Assembly: GCA_905196835.1 (NCBI GenBank)
Contig: CAJJWN010000010.1
Coordinates: 1-64,000, forward strand
Source: an uncultured Prevotella sp.
GTDB taxonomy: Bacteria; Bacteroidota; Bacteroidia; Bacteroidales; Bacteroidaceae
Length of the DNA: 64,000 bases
Reading direction: 5' to 3'
Position numbers and translations under genes: made by a program. This document shows, piece after piece, positions 45,584-54,248 of the stretch; the first letter of the stretch is position 1; every line of letters begins with the position of its first letter. The notes under the pieces were generated by a model that saw only the letters and a list, made by a program, of their open reading frames with translations, searched no databases and was not told where the DNA came from.

Positions 45584-45811
45584 CACTCGAAAACAAAGTT
45601 TTGGTTGATTAAATAAGGATTTTTAAGGTTACGTTTACAAAAAGATGTTGTAGAAAGTCTTGGCTGCCTGGGCGCAGGCGGCAATTTTGGTTACAGGTTA
45701 TAAAAGTTAAACAATAGGGCGAAGGATTGTTTTCAAGGATTACACGGGGTGGACAAGGTGCGTGGTGCGGCGTCAATCCCGTTTTGGATGAATGTTAATT
45801 GAAAACAATAT

Positions 45812-46660
45812 ATGTATATAAAGATTTTCATATTGACGCTGGTGCTTGCCATGACGGGTGCGGGCGACACATTTGCCGGCGGATGGAAGCTGGTATGGAG
45901 CGACGAGTTCAGCCGTGACGGACGGCCTGACACCGCCGTGTGGAACTTCGAGCGCGGCTTCGTGCGCAACGAGGAAGACCAGTGGTACCAGGCTGACAAC
46001 GCCTATGTGCGTGACGGGATGCTCGTAATCGAGGCGCGCAAGGAGAGAGTGAAGAATCCCCGCTACGACAAGGACAGCCGCAACTGGCAGACGAGCCGCG
46101 AGTATGCCGAATATACGTCGGCCTCGCTCAACACGCGGGGAAAGCGCGAGTTCAAGTATGGCCGCCTTGAGGTTAGGGCGCGCATACCCGTAGGCGGCGG
46201 TGCGTGGCCGGCCATATGGACGCTCGGGTCGGGGCAGGAGTGGCCCTCGTGCGGCGAAATCGACATCATGGAATGCTATCCCATAGACGGCGTGCAGCGC
46301 ATACTGGCCAACGTGGCGTGGGGCAGGGACAAGCGTTTCGACGCCGAATGGCGCAGTACGGCTACGCCGTTGAGCCACTTTACGGCCAAGGACAAGCAGT
46401 GGGCCGACAAGTTCCACGTATGGCGCATGGACTGGGACGAGACGTCCGTCAAGCTTTATCTTGACGGCGAGCTGCTTAACAACGTGCCCGTTGCGGAGAC
46501 GGTCAACGGAGCGTACGGCAACCATACCAACCCCTTCAAGCAGCCGCAGTACGTGCTGCTCAACCTTGCCCTCGGCGGGATGCACGGCGGCGAGGTGGAC
46601 GGCGGAGCCATGCCGATGAGGTATGAGATAGATTACGTGCGCCTGTACCAGAAGGAGTGA
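45812..46660 (+). CDS. GH16-family endo-beta-glycanase, secreted
   Basis: 282 residues. Signal peptide MYIKIFILTLVLAMTGAGDT followed by FAGGWKLVWSDEF, a typical GH16_3-like start. Catalytic motif E-x-D-x-x-E in CGEIDIMECYP (about Glu149, Asp151, Glu154). Further GH16 marks: KYGRLEVRARIPVGGGAWPA and FHVWRMDWDETSVKLYLDGE. Such enzymes cut beta-1,3-glucan or beta-1,3-galactan; in this enzyme set the backbone of type II arabinogalactan is the more likely target (inference). No lipobox is seen. First gene of the rightward PUL operon. Confidence 0.9.
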   Translation: MYIKIFILTLVLAMTGAGDTFAGGWKLVWSDEFSRDGRPDTAVWNFERGFVRNEEDQWYQADNAYVRDGMLVIEARKERVKNPRYDKDSRNWQTSREYAEYTSASLNTRGKREFKYGRLEVRARIPVGGGAWPAIWTLGSGQEWPSCGEIDIMECYPIDGVQRILANVAWGRDKRFDAEWRSTATPLSHFTAKDKQWADKFHVWRMDWDETSVKLYLDGELLNNVPVAETVNGAYGNHTNPFKQPQYVLLNLALGGMHGGEVDGGAMPMRYEIDYVRLYQKE

Positions 46661-46664
46661 ATTT

Positions 46665-46750
46665 GCAAAAGGCGGTCTTTGGCAGTGTAAAAGGCCGTCT
46701 TTCGCACGCCCGAAGACCGCCTTTTGCAGGCCGAAAGACGGCCTTTTACA
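46665..46750. repeat. Array of AAAGGCCGTCTTTT-type units (array 9)
   Basis: Units GCAAAAGGCGGTCTTTGGC, GTAAAAGGCCGTCTTTCGC, CCGAAGACCGCCTTTTGC and CCGAAAGACGGCCTTTTAC: two forward, two inverted, able to fold as paired hairpins. It lies 4 nt after the GH16 stop and before the next gene, so it is probably transcribed within the operon. Confidence 0.9.
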
Positions 46751-46838
46751 AGGCAGGTTGCAACGTGCTGACAATCAGTTTGTTACGTGCGGCGTGCCAG
46801 ATACAAAGAAAACTTTAACCTAAACTGTATAAGAACCA

Positions 46839-48086
46839 ATGAAACTATTGAAGAGATTTTTCGTAGGCGTGCTGTGCCTGGCTCTCGTGCCGTGTGCAGC
46901 CGTTGCCAAGGGAAAGGCCGAGGCCAAGACCGACAGACAGGTATGGACGGACGTGCTGTACAAGATGGCCGCCCCCGTGCTTGAGAACATGAGCCGCGGA
47001 GAGTTGCAGAAGAACATGCAGCTGGAGCTTAGCCCCACGTGGGACGGACGCAACAAGAAGGTGGCTTACATGGAGTGCTTCGGCCGCCTGATGGCCGGAC
47101 TTGCCCCGTGGCTCTCGCTTCCCGACGACGATACGCCCGAAGGCAAGCGGCGCAAGCAGCTGCGCGAGTGGGCGCTGAAGAGCTACGCCAACGCCGTTGA
47201 CCCTGAAAGCCCCGACTATCTGTTGTGGCGCAAGGAGGGGCAGACGCTCGTCGATGCCGCTTACGTGGCCGAGAGCTTCCTCCGCGGATATGATGCCCTG
47301 TGGATGCCGCTCGACTCCGTGACGAAGCAACGCTACATCCGGGAGTTCACCCGGCTGCGCCGCGTAGACCCGCCTTATACCAACTGGCTGCTCTTCTCGG
47401 CCACCGTAGAGTGCTTTCTGCGCAAGGCCGGCGCACAGAGCGACACTTACCGCATAGTCTCCGCCCTGCGCAAGGTTGACGAATGGTATGGCGGCGACGG
47501 CTGGTATTGCGACGGCCCCTCGTTCGCTTTCGACTATTACAGCAGCTATGTGCTCCATCCCATGTATGTGGAGTGCGTCGAAGTGTTTACCCATGGCGGC
47601 AAGAATAAAATCTGGAACGCGCCTTCGGTCAACATGCAGCGCGCCTTGAAGCGTATGCAGCGTTACGGCGTAATCCTCGAGAGGCTTATCTCGCCGGAAG
47701 GAGCGTTCCCCGTTTTCGGCCGCTCCATCACTTACCGCACGGGCACCATGCAGCCCCTCGCCCTGCTCGCATGGCGCGGATGGCTGCCCAAGGAGCTGTC
47801 AAACGGGCAGGTGCGCGCCGCCCTTACCGCTGTAATCAAGCGCATGTTCAGCGACGGCCGCAACTTCAACAAGGGCGGTTTCCTCACCCTCGGCTTCAAC
47901 GGCAGCCAGCCCAACATATCCGACTGGTACACCAACAACGGCAGCCTGTATATGGCTTCGCTGGCGTTCCTGCCTCTCGGTCTGTCGGCCGACGACCCGT
48001 TCTGGACCGACGCGCCGCAAGACTGGACGTCGAAGAAGGCTTGGGAAGGCAAGGACTTCCCCAAGGACCACGCTTATTACGAATAA
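46839..48086 (+). CDS. DUF2264 / GH154-like exo-glucuronidase, secreted
   Basis: 415 residues. Signal peptide ends near AAVAKG. DUF2264 marks: MECFGRLMAGLAPWLSLPDD at about 75, NWLLFSATVECFLRK, WYGGDGWYCDGPSFAFDYYS, SPEGAFPVFGRSITYRTG and GFLTLGFNGSQPNISDWYTN near the end; an (alpha/alpha) barrel is expected. From memory, a DUF2264 protein of Bacteroides thetaiotaomicron's arabinogalactan locus founded CAZy family GH154 with beta-glucuronidase activity; this should be confirmed. Removal of glucuronate caps would fit the neighbours (BNR_4 propeller, GH105). Confidence 0.82.
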   Translation: MKLLKRFFVGVLCLALVPCAAVAKGKAEAKTDRQVWTDVLYKMAAPVLENMSRGELQKNMQLELSPTWDGRNKKVAYMECFGRLMAGLAPWLSLPDDDTPEGKRRKQLREWALKSYANAVDPESPDYLLWRKEGQTLVDAAYVAESFLRGYDALWMPLDSVTKQRYIREFTRLRRVDPPYTNWLLFSATVECFLRKAGAQSDTYRIVSALRKVDEWYGGDGWYCDGPSFAFDYYSSYVLHPMYVECVEVFTHGGKNKIWNAPSVNMQRALKRMQRYGVILERLISPEGAFPVFGRSITYRTGTMQPLALLAWRGWLPKELSNGQVRAALTAVIKRMFSDGRNFNKGGFLTLGFNGSQPNISDWYTNNGSLYMASLAFLPLGLSADDPFWTDAPQDWTSKKAWEGKDFPKDHAYYE

Positions 48087-48089
48087 GGT

Positions 48090-48167
48090 GATGCGGTTGT
48101 GAGGTTGTGCGGCTTTACGGTTATCCCGGTTTCCCCAGCTCTCTCTGCCCTCCCAGCTCACCCATTA
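48090..48167. repeat. Composite short-unit repeat between the GH154-like and BNR_4 genes
   Basis: The left half is GGTGATGCGGTTGTGAGG-type units (like the left arm at 54119), the right half CCAGCTCTC/CCTCCCAGCTC units. The halves are not reverse complements, so it resembles the composite insert in mutS2. Confidence 0.4.
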
Positions 48168-48180
48168 AAAAGAAAAAACT

Positions 48181-49578
48181 ATGAAAGCGGTACTCTCTCT
48201 GGCCGTAGCCATTGCATGTTGCGCCTGTGCGCAGGCTTCAGACAGCCTGCGCGTAAGCACGCGCCTCGTGGCCGTTGCGCCGGGTTTCAGCAGCACTTCG
48301 GTCAATACGGCCGTGTTCCGCAACAACTCGCTGGTGACCGACCGCGACGTGCAGTTCATCGCTTTCTATGACGGCGACGGCTATCTTGTGGTCGGCAAGC
48401 GCGCCGTTGACAGCGAAGAGTGGACGCTCTGCCGCTCGAAATATAAGGGTAATGTAGGCGATGCGCACAACGTAATCAGCCTTATGGTTGACGGCGACGG
48501 CTACGTACACGTGGCGTTCGACCATCACAACTCACGCCTGCGCTACTGCCGCGGCATAGCTCCGCACTCCGTCGAGCTTGGCGAAGAGGAGCAGATGACG
48601 GGCGACGACGAGGCTAAGCTTACCTATCCCGAGTTTTACCGCCTGGCCGACGGCGGACTGCTGTTCGTATACAGGTCGGGTGCTTCGGGTGAAGGCAACC
48701 TCGTCATGAACCGCTACGACATCAAGACGCACCGCTGGAGCCGCCTGCACAATGTGCTCATAGACGGTCAGGGCAAGCGCAACGCCTACTGGCAGCTGTG
48801 CGTTGACCGCAAAGGCGTAATCCACTTGTCGTGGGTGTGGCGCGAGTCATGGCTCGTCGAGACCAACCACGACCTCTGCTATGCGCGTTCGCGTGACGGA
48901 GGGCTGACATGGGAGAAGTCAACCGGCGAGCAGTACACGCTGCCCATCAACGCTGACAAGGCCGAATACGCCTGCCGCATACCGCAAAACTCGGAGCTAA
49001 TCAACCAGACCGGCATGACGGCCGACGGCGAGGGACATCCGTATATAGCAACATATTGGCGCGCGGAAGGTGATACCGTACCGCAATACCGCATGGTCTG
49101 GAACGACGGCGGACGGTGGCGCGCGGCGCAGCTGTCTCACCGCACTACGCCGTTCTCATTGAGTGGCGGCGGCACGAAGATGATACCCATAGCCCGTCCG
49201 CGTGTACTTGCAGACGGTGAAAGGGTTGTTTGCCTGTTCCGCGACGCTGAGCGCGGCAGCAAGGTGTCGATGTTTGTTGTAGACAAGCAGACAAGCAGAC
49301 AAGCAGATAGAGACAAGCAGACAAGCGACAAGGCAAAGTCCCTTGTTAGCTCGTCACTTGTCAACTCGTTTGCTAACAGCTTGTCTGCTGAAACAATAGA
49401 CTTGACAGACTTCTCCGTGGACGCATGGGAGCCTACGTTTGACACCGAGCTGTGGACCAATCGCCGCCGTCTGCACGTTTATGTGCAGCGTACCAGTCAG
49501 GGCGACGGCGAACGCACGGTGGAGACAAAGCCGCAGACTGTCTATGTGCTTGAAGTAAGTCTCGATGTGGACGAATGA
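48181..49578 (+). CDS. BNR_4-type seven-bladed beta-propeller enzyme (PL27/GH145-like candidate)
   Basis: 465 residues. Signal peptide to about CAQAS. Propeller repeats include FIAFYDGDGYLVVGKRAVDS, VDGDGYVHVAFDHHNSRLRY, LTYPEFYRLADGGLLFVYRS, HLSWVWRESW and SRDGGLTWEKS, the BNR_4 pattern. Known relatives in Bacteroides arabinogalactan loci are PL27 L-rhamnose-alpha-1,4-glucuronate lyase and GH145; the following GH105 would then remove the unsaturated glucuronate left by a lyase. Which of the two activities applies cannot be decided here. Odd: residues about 367-403 (DKQTSRQADRDKQTSDKAK and onward) are encoded by an in-frame palindromic AGACAAGC element, probably in a surface loop near the last blade. 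Confidence 0.82.
   Translation: MKAVLSLAVAIACCACAQASDSLRVSTRLVAVAPGFSSTSVNTAVFRNNSLVTDRDVQFIAFYDGDGYLVVGKRAVDSEEWTLCRSKYKGNVGDAHNVISLMVDGDGYVHVAFDHHNSRLRYCRGIAPHSVELGEEEQMTGDDEAKLTYPEFYRLADGGLLFVYRSGASGEGNLVMNRYDIKTHRWSRLHNVLIDGQGKRNAYWQLCVDRKGVIHLSWVWRESWLVETNHDLCYARSRDGGLTWEKSTGEQYTLPINADKAEYACRIPQNSELINQTGMTADGEGHPYIATYWRAEGDTVPQYRMVWNDGGRWRAAQLSHRTTPFSLSGGGTKMIPIARPRVLADGERVVCLFRDAERGSKVSMFVVDKQTSRQADRDKQTSDKAKSLVSSSLVNSFANSLSAETIDLTDFSVDAWEPTFDTELWTNRRRLHVYVQRTSQGDGERTVETKPQTVYVLEVSLDVDE
49281..49390. repeat. Palindromic AGACAAGC element inside the BNR_4 gene
   Basis: The left arm (49281-49333) is tandem AGACAAGC units, the right arm (about 49342-49390) carries GCTTGTCTGCT, CACTTGTCAACT and TTGTTAGC units in reverse complement. 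No stop arises and the frame continues on both sides. Same family as 34317-34440 and 59397-59509. Confidence 0.85.
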
Positions 49579-49611
49579 TAAAAACTTTAACAAACAAATA
49601 CTATTGTGAAC

Positions 49612-50730
49612 ATGAAAAAACTTATTGGCCTTATCGCAGCTGCGTGCTGCACCGCCGTAATGCCGGCTTTCGCCGCCGGTGAATACGGCAAAGTGTTGGC
49701 CATTATCGGCAAAGTGAACAGCCACTGGCAGGCTACGCATCCCGAGCCGGGCACCGCTTTCTGGCACAACGCCGCTTACCACACCGGCAACATGGAGGCG
49801 TGGAAGCTTACGGGCGACAAGTCTTATTATGACTATTCGGTGCGTTGGGCGGAGCACAACTGCTGGATGGGAGCGCAAGGCACCGACCGTTCCAAGTGGA
49901 AATACTCTTACGGCGAGACGGCAGACTATGTGCTGTTCGGCGATTGGCAGGTATGTTTCCAGACGTATGCCGACCTCTACACGGCAGAACCAGACCCTAA
50001 GAAAATCGCCAGGGCGCGTGAGGTGATGGAATACGAGATGTCTACGCCGCAGAAGGATTACTGGTGGTGGGCTGACGGGCTTTATATGGTTATGCCGGTT
50101 ATGACGAAACTTTACAAGATTACCGGCAACACGCTCTACCTTGACAAGCTGTATGAATACTGGGCATACGCCGACAGCCTGATGTATGACAAGGACGCTT
50201 GTCTGTATTACCGCGATGCACGCTATGTTTACCCTGCGCACAAGACGGCGTCTGGCAAGAAGGACTTTTGGGCGAGAGGCGACGGATGGGTGCTTGCGGC
50301 GTTGGCAAAGGTTCTGCAAGACCTGCCCAAGGACAATGCCCACCGCGGCGAATACCTTGAGCGTTACCGCCTGATGGCGCAGGCCGTGGCTTCATGCCAG
50401 CAGCCCGAGGGCTATTGGACGCGCAGTATGCTCGACCCTGACTTCGCACCGGGCGCGGAAACCAGCGGCACGGCGTTCTTCACATACGCCTTGATGTGGG
50501 GTGTGAACAACGGACTGCTTGACTCCGGCAAGTACATGCCCGTCATTATGAAGGCTTGGAAGTATCTTTCCGAGACGGCATTGCAGGCCGACGGAGCGGT
50601 AGGCTACGTTCAGCCAATCGGCGACCGCGCCATTCCGGGACAGGTAATCAGCGCGAAGTCAACCGCCGATTTCGGTGTCGGAGCGTTCCTGTTGGCGGCC
50701 TGCGAGATGGCAAGATATTATAAGAAATAA
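49612..50730 (+). CDS. GH105-family unsaturated glucuronyl/rhamnogalacturonyl hydrolase, secreted
   Basis: 372 residues from ATG 49612 (an in-frame GTG lies at 49606). Signal peptide to about AFAAG. An (alpha/alpha)6 barrel with family segments HNAAYHTGNMEAWKLTGDKS, DWQVCFQTYADLY, YWWWADGLYMVMPVMTKLYK, FWARGDGWVLAALAKVLQDL and GTAFFTYALMWGVNNGLL. The Asp residues of WADGL and RGDGW correspond to the substrate and catalytic positions. It hydrates and removes delta-4,5-unsaturated uronic acids from oligosaccharide ends, the expected step after a Rha-GlcA lyase. It starts 34 nt after the BNR_4 gene. Confidence 0.9.
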   Translation: MKKLIGLIAAACCTAVMPAFAAGEYGKVLAIIGKVNSHWQATHPEPGTAFWHNAAYHTGNMEAWKLTGDKSYYDYSVRWAEHNCWMGAQGTDRSKWKYSYGETADYVLFGDWQVCFQTYADLYTAEPDPKKIARAREVMEYEMSTPQKDYWWWADGLYMVMPVMTKLYKITGNTLYLDKLYEYWAYADSLMYDKDACLYYRDARYVYPAHKTASGKKDFWARGDGWVLAALAKVLQDLPKDNAHRGEYLERYRLMAQAVASCQQPEGYWTRSMLDPDFAPGAETSGTAFFTYALMWGVNNGLLDSGKYMPVIMKAWKYLSETALQADGAVGYVQPIGDRAIPGQVISAKSTADFGVGAFLLAACEMARYYKK

Positions 50731-50800
50731 ACCGTTTGAATGCGGTTTTACTAAATACCAATGACCTATCTGTATTTAAACATTTTATTTATTAGCTATC

Positions 50801-53800
50801 ATGAAAAAACCAAGACTAAGCAAATCGTCATGCAGGGCCTTGCTGCTCATTGCCATGGCGACAACGGGACTGGGGTTTAGCGCTACGGCTTACGCCGAAA
50901 GCCCCGCCCAGTCCGTGCAGCAACAGACGCAGACTGCAAAGGGACATGTGGTTGACGAGAACGACGAACCTGTCATCGGAGCGACTATCCGAGTGAAAGG
51001 CAACGAGAAGAAAGCCACCATTACCGACCTTGACGGTAACTTCGTGCTGCAAGGCGTGGCTCCGGGTGCTACGCTCGAGGTCACTTACATCGGCTACAAG
51101 ACACAGACATTCAAGGCCGGACCTAACTCAATCATCAAGCTTGAGTCAAGTTCCACACAGTTGAACGACCTTGTGGTTGTAGGTTACGGAACGATGCGTA
51201 AGAAGGACTTGACGGGTAGCGTGACGCAAATCCGCCCAGACAAGTTGGCTAACGAGAACCCCAACACCGTGCAAGACATTCTCCGCGGCACGCCGGGCTT
51301 GAACGTAGGTTACGACGCTTCGGCGAAGGGTGGCGGCTCGATGCAAATCCGCGGACAGCGCTCTGTCTATACGGACGGCAACCACAATGACCCTCTTATC
51401 ATCCTTGACGGCATGGCTTTCTACGGTGAGATGTCGGAAATCAATCCTGACGACATCGGCCAAATCGACGTGCTCAAGGATGCTTCGGCAGCCGCCATCT
51501 ACGGTGCAAAGGCCGCCAATGGCGTAATCATCATTACTACAAAGAAGGGAAAGATTGGCAAGCCGACCATCAACGTCAGCGCGAACATCGGTATCAACAC
51601 CAAGAGCGATTACATCTTTGACGTGTACGGACCTAAGGGCTACATGAAATACCGTGAAGACTGGTACAAGTCGTCAACTTACGGCATGGGCGACGACGGC
51701 ACGTATGGTGCATACAAGGCAAAGGACGGTAACGGAAATCTCGTGGCACAGCCCGGATATTATGATACTCCGGAAAACGCGCAGAGGCTCTACGGTGTTG
51801 ACCGTAACACATGGTTGGGATATACCAACAATGCCGCCGACGCTACAGACATGTCTATTTATGCCCAGCGCCTCGGTCTGCAAGGTAATGTGCTGAATTA
51901 TTATCTGGCCGGACAGACGGTTGACTGGTATGACCATACGTTCCGCACGGGTATAAACCAGGATTACAATGCCAGCATATCAGGTGCAAGTGAGCGCATG
52001 AACTATTACATGTCGTTCGGCTACCTGAAGAACCAAGGCGCAATCCGTGGCGACGATTACCGCGCGTTCCGTGCCAATCTCAAACTGAACGGAAAGATTA
52101 CCGATTGGTTGGAAATAGGTGCTAATATCAACTTCCAGGACAGAACGGATGAAAGTCAGCCCGTAAGCCTCGGCACTAACTATTGGGACAGCAACCAGTT
52201 GCGCAACTCTCCGTATTCAATCTACCGCAACGAGGATGGTACGCTGGCGCAGTATCCTATGGACCACAGCTTCTATAACGGATATAACTATGACTTCGAG
52301 CAGCAGTACATTGACCTTGAGAAGGGCTACCAGGTGCTCAATACCATATTCAACGCCAAGGTGAAGTTGCCTTTCAACATCACTTACTCGTTCAATATAT
52401 CGCCGCGCTTCCAGTATTTCTACGACCGCTATTTCATGTCGGCTGACCTGCCAAACAGCGACCCGAAGAGCCGTGGTGTAAACCGTGGATGGGGAAAGAA
52501 TTTCGACTGGTCGTTGAACAACACTATTACATGGGATTACACATTCGCCAAGAAGCACCACGTAATCCTCACCCTCGTGCAGGAGGCCGAGGAACGCCGC
52601 TATTGGAGCGACAACATCGAGGCCCGCAACATTCTGCCTACCGACGCGCTCGGTTTCCACAATACGCAGAACGCTACACTGCTTGACAGTGGTTTCAGCA
52701 CAAGCGACTCTCACCAGACAGCCGACGCATTGCTCGCCCGTCTGTTCTATAGCTATGACGACCGCTATATGATTACGGCTTCTGTACGCCGCGACGGTTA
52801 TTGCGCGTTCGGTACGAACAATCCTTACGCTACATTCCCGTCAGTGGCTCTTGCGTGGAGCTTCACAAACGAGAAGTTCTGGAAGTGGAGCAACATAATG
52901 AATACAGGTAAGCTGCGCGTTTCTTGGGGTAAGAATGGTAACCGTTCTCTCTCTGACCCGTATGTCGCACTTGCCAATCTCGGTGCCGGTACAGGAGCTA
53001 CGATGGGCTATATCAAGCCCGATGGCAGCACGGTTGACATGAAGTACCTCAGCGTTAGCCGTATGGCGAACCCCAACCTGCAATGGGAAAAGACAGAGGC
53101 TTACAACGTAGGTCTTGACTTCGGTTTCCTCAATGACCGCATCACAGGTTCGTTCGACTGGTATCACATGGAGACCCACAACATGATTATGAACCAGCGT
53201 CTGCCCGGTTTCTCAGGCTTCGGCAGTATCACCACCAACCTCGGACAGGTGAACAATGACGGTTTCGAGCTTTCAATCAATACGTTGAACATACAGAACA
53301 AGAACTTCGAATGGCGTACAACGTTCGGTCTTTCGTACAATAAGAACACTATCAAACACCTTTATGGTGAATACGAGAATGTGCTCGACAAGGAAGGCAA
53401 CGTAATCGGACGCAGGGAGAGCGACGACCTTACAAACGGATGGTTTATTGGTAAGTCAATCGGAGAAATATGGGATTACAAAGTAATCGGCATCTGGCAG
53501 ACTGACGAATACGAGGAAGCAGCCAAGTACGGACAGCGTCCTGGTGACCCGAAGGTATGGAACAATCCTGACAACGATGTCTACAATCCTGACGGAACGG
53601 TGAAGGAGATTGTCTATAACAATGACGACAAGGTGTTCCAAGGCCAGACTACGCCTAAGGTACGTTGGAGTATGCGAAACGAGTTCACCCTGTTCAAGAA
53701 CATCAGCATCTCGTTCAGCATGTACTCGATGCTCGGCCACAAGAGCATGTCGGGCTGGTACTTGAACGGTGACAACGGTGGTAACATGGTCGTTAATAAC

Positions 53801-54115
53801 TGCAACGTCTGGGTGAAGGGTTACTGGACACCGGAGAACCCGACCAACTCTTACGCCCGTCTTGAGGCGGTAGGACCTACCGGAGCAAGCAGTCCTAGCA
53901 AGTGCTATGACCGTTCGTTCATTCGTTTCGACAACCTCGCGTTTGCCTATACTTTCCCGAAGCAGTGGGTAAAGACAATAGGTGTGGAGAACCTTAAGGT
54001 TTACTTCAATATAAGGAACCTCGGAACATGGGCTGCCGACTGGGAATACGGCGACCCGGAGACCGGCGGACTGGCTACGAGGACTTACACCTTCGGACTT
54101 AACGTGACACTGTAA
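50801..54115 (+). CDS. SusC/RagA-family TonB-dependent transporter (arabinogalactan-type PUL)
   Basis: 1104 residues. Long signal peptide (to about TAYAES), then carboxypeptidase-like domain (AKGHVVDENDEPVIGATIRV), NDLVVVGYGTMRKKDLTGSV (TonB box and plug start), MQIRGQRSV, AAAIYGAKAANGVIIITTKK, and a barrel ending YTFGLNVTL. It imports oligosaccharides released at the surface, with the SusD encoded 133 nt downstream. It follows GH105 after 70 nt without a clear promoter, so read-through from the GH16 promoter is plausible. Confidence 0.94.
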   Translation: MKKPRLSKSSCRALLLIAMATTGLGFSATAYAESPAQSVQQQTQTAKGHVVDENDEPVIGATIRVKGNEKKATITDLDGNFVLQGVAPGATLEVTYIGYKTQTFKAGPNSIIKLESSSTQLNDLVVVGYGTMRKKDLTGSVTQIRPDKLANENPNTVQDILRGTPGLNVGYDASAKGGGSMQIRGQRSVYTDGNHNDPLIILDGMAFYGEMSEINPDDIGQIDVLKDASAAAIYGAKAANGVIIITTKKGKIGKPTINVSANIGINTKSDYIFDVYGPKGYMKYREDWYKSSTYGMGDDGTYGAYKAKDGNGNLVAQPGYYDTPENAQRLYGVDRNTWLGYTNNAADATDMSIYAQRLGLQGNVLNYYLAGQTVDWYDHTFRTGINQDYNASISGASERMNYYMSFGYLKNQGAIRGDDYRAFRANLKLNGKITDWLEIGANINFQDRTDESQPVSLGTNYWDSNQLRNSPYSIYRNEDGTLAQYPMDHSFYNGYNYDFEQQYIDLEKGYQVLNTIFNAKVKLPFNITYSFNISPRFQYFYDRYFMSADLPNSDPKSRGVNRGWGKNFDWSLNNTITWDYTFAKKHHVILTLVQEAEERRYWSDNIEARNILPTDALGFHNTQNATLLDSGFSTSDSHQTADALLARLFYSYDDRYMITASVRRDGYCAFGTNNPYATFPSVALAWSFTNEKFWKWSNIMNTGKLRVSWGKNGNRSLSDPYVALANLGAGTGATMGYIKPDGSTVDMKYLSVSRMANPNLQWEKTEAYNVGLDFGFLNDRITGSFDWYHMETHNMIMNQRLPGFSGFGSITTNLGQVNNDGFELSINTLNIQNKNFEWRTTFGLSYNKNTIKHLYGEYENVLDKEGNVIGRRESDDLTNGWFIGKSIGEIWDYKVIGIWQTDEYEEAAKYGQRPGDPKVWNNPDNDVYNPDGTVKEIVYNNDDKVFQGQTTPKVRWSMRNEFTLFKNISISFSMYSMLGHKSMSGWYLNGDNGGNMVVNNCNVWVKGYWTPENPTNSYARLEAVGPTGASSPSKCYDRSFIRFDNLAFAYTFPKQWVKTIGVENLKVYFNIRNLGTWAADWEYGDPETGGLATRTYTFGLNVTL

Positions 54116-54118
54116 TTT

Positions 54119-54232
54119 AAGGTATGGGGTTATACGGTTGTGAGGTTATACGGTAAGTTTATAGCTAACCAAAGCCTTGAAAGCATGAAACCGCAAAGCC
54201 TACGACCGCAAAACCATACGACCATAAGAATA
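54119..54232. repeat. Palindromic element with GGTTATACGG units between SusC and SusD
   Basis: The left half has GGTATGGGGTTATACGG-TTGTGAGG-TTATACGG, the right half ACCGCAAAGCC-TACGACCGC-AAAACCATACGACC: an imperfect inverted repeat of short units with a loop of about 40 nt. It lies in the operon between SusC and SusD, where a stable hairpin could set the ratio of the two proteins. Confidence 0.68.
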
Positions 54233-54248
54233 TAAAAACCGTAAAATT

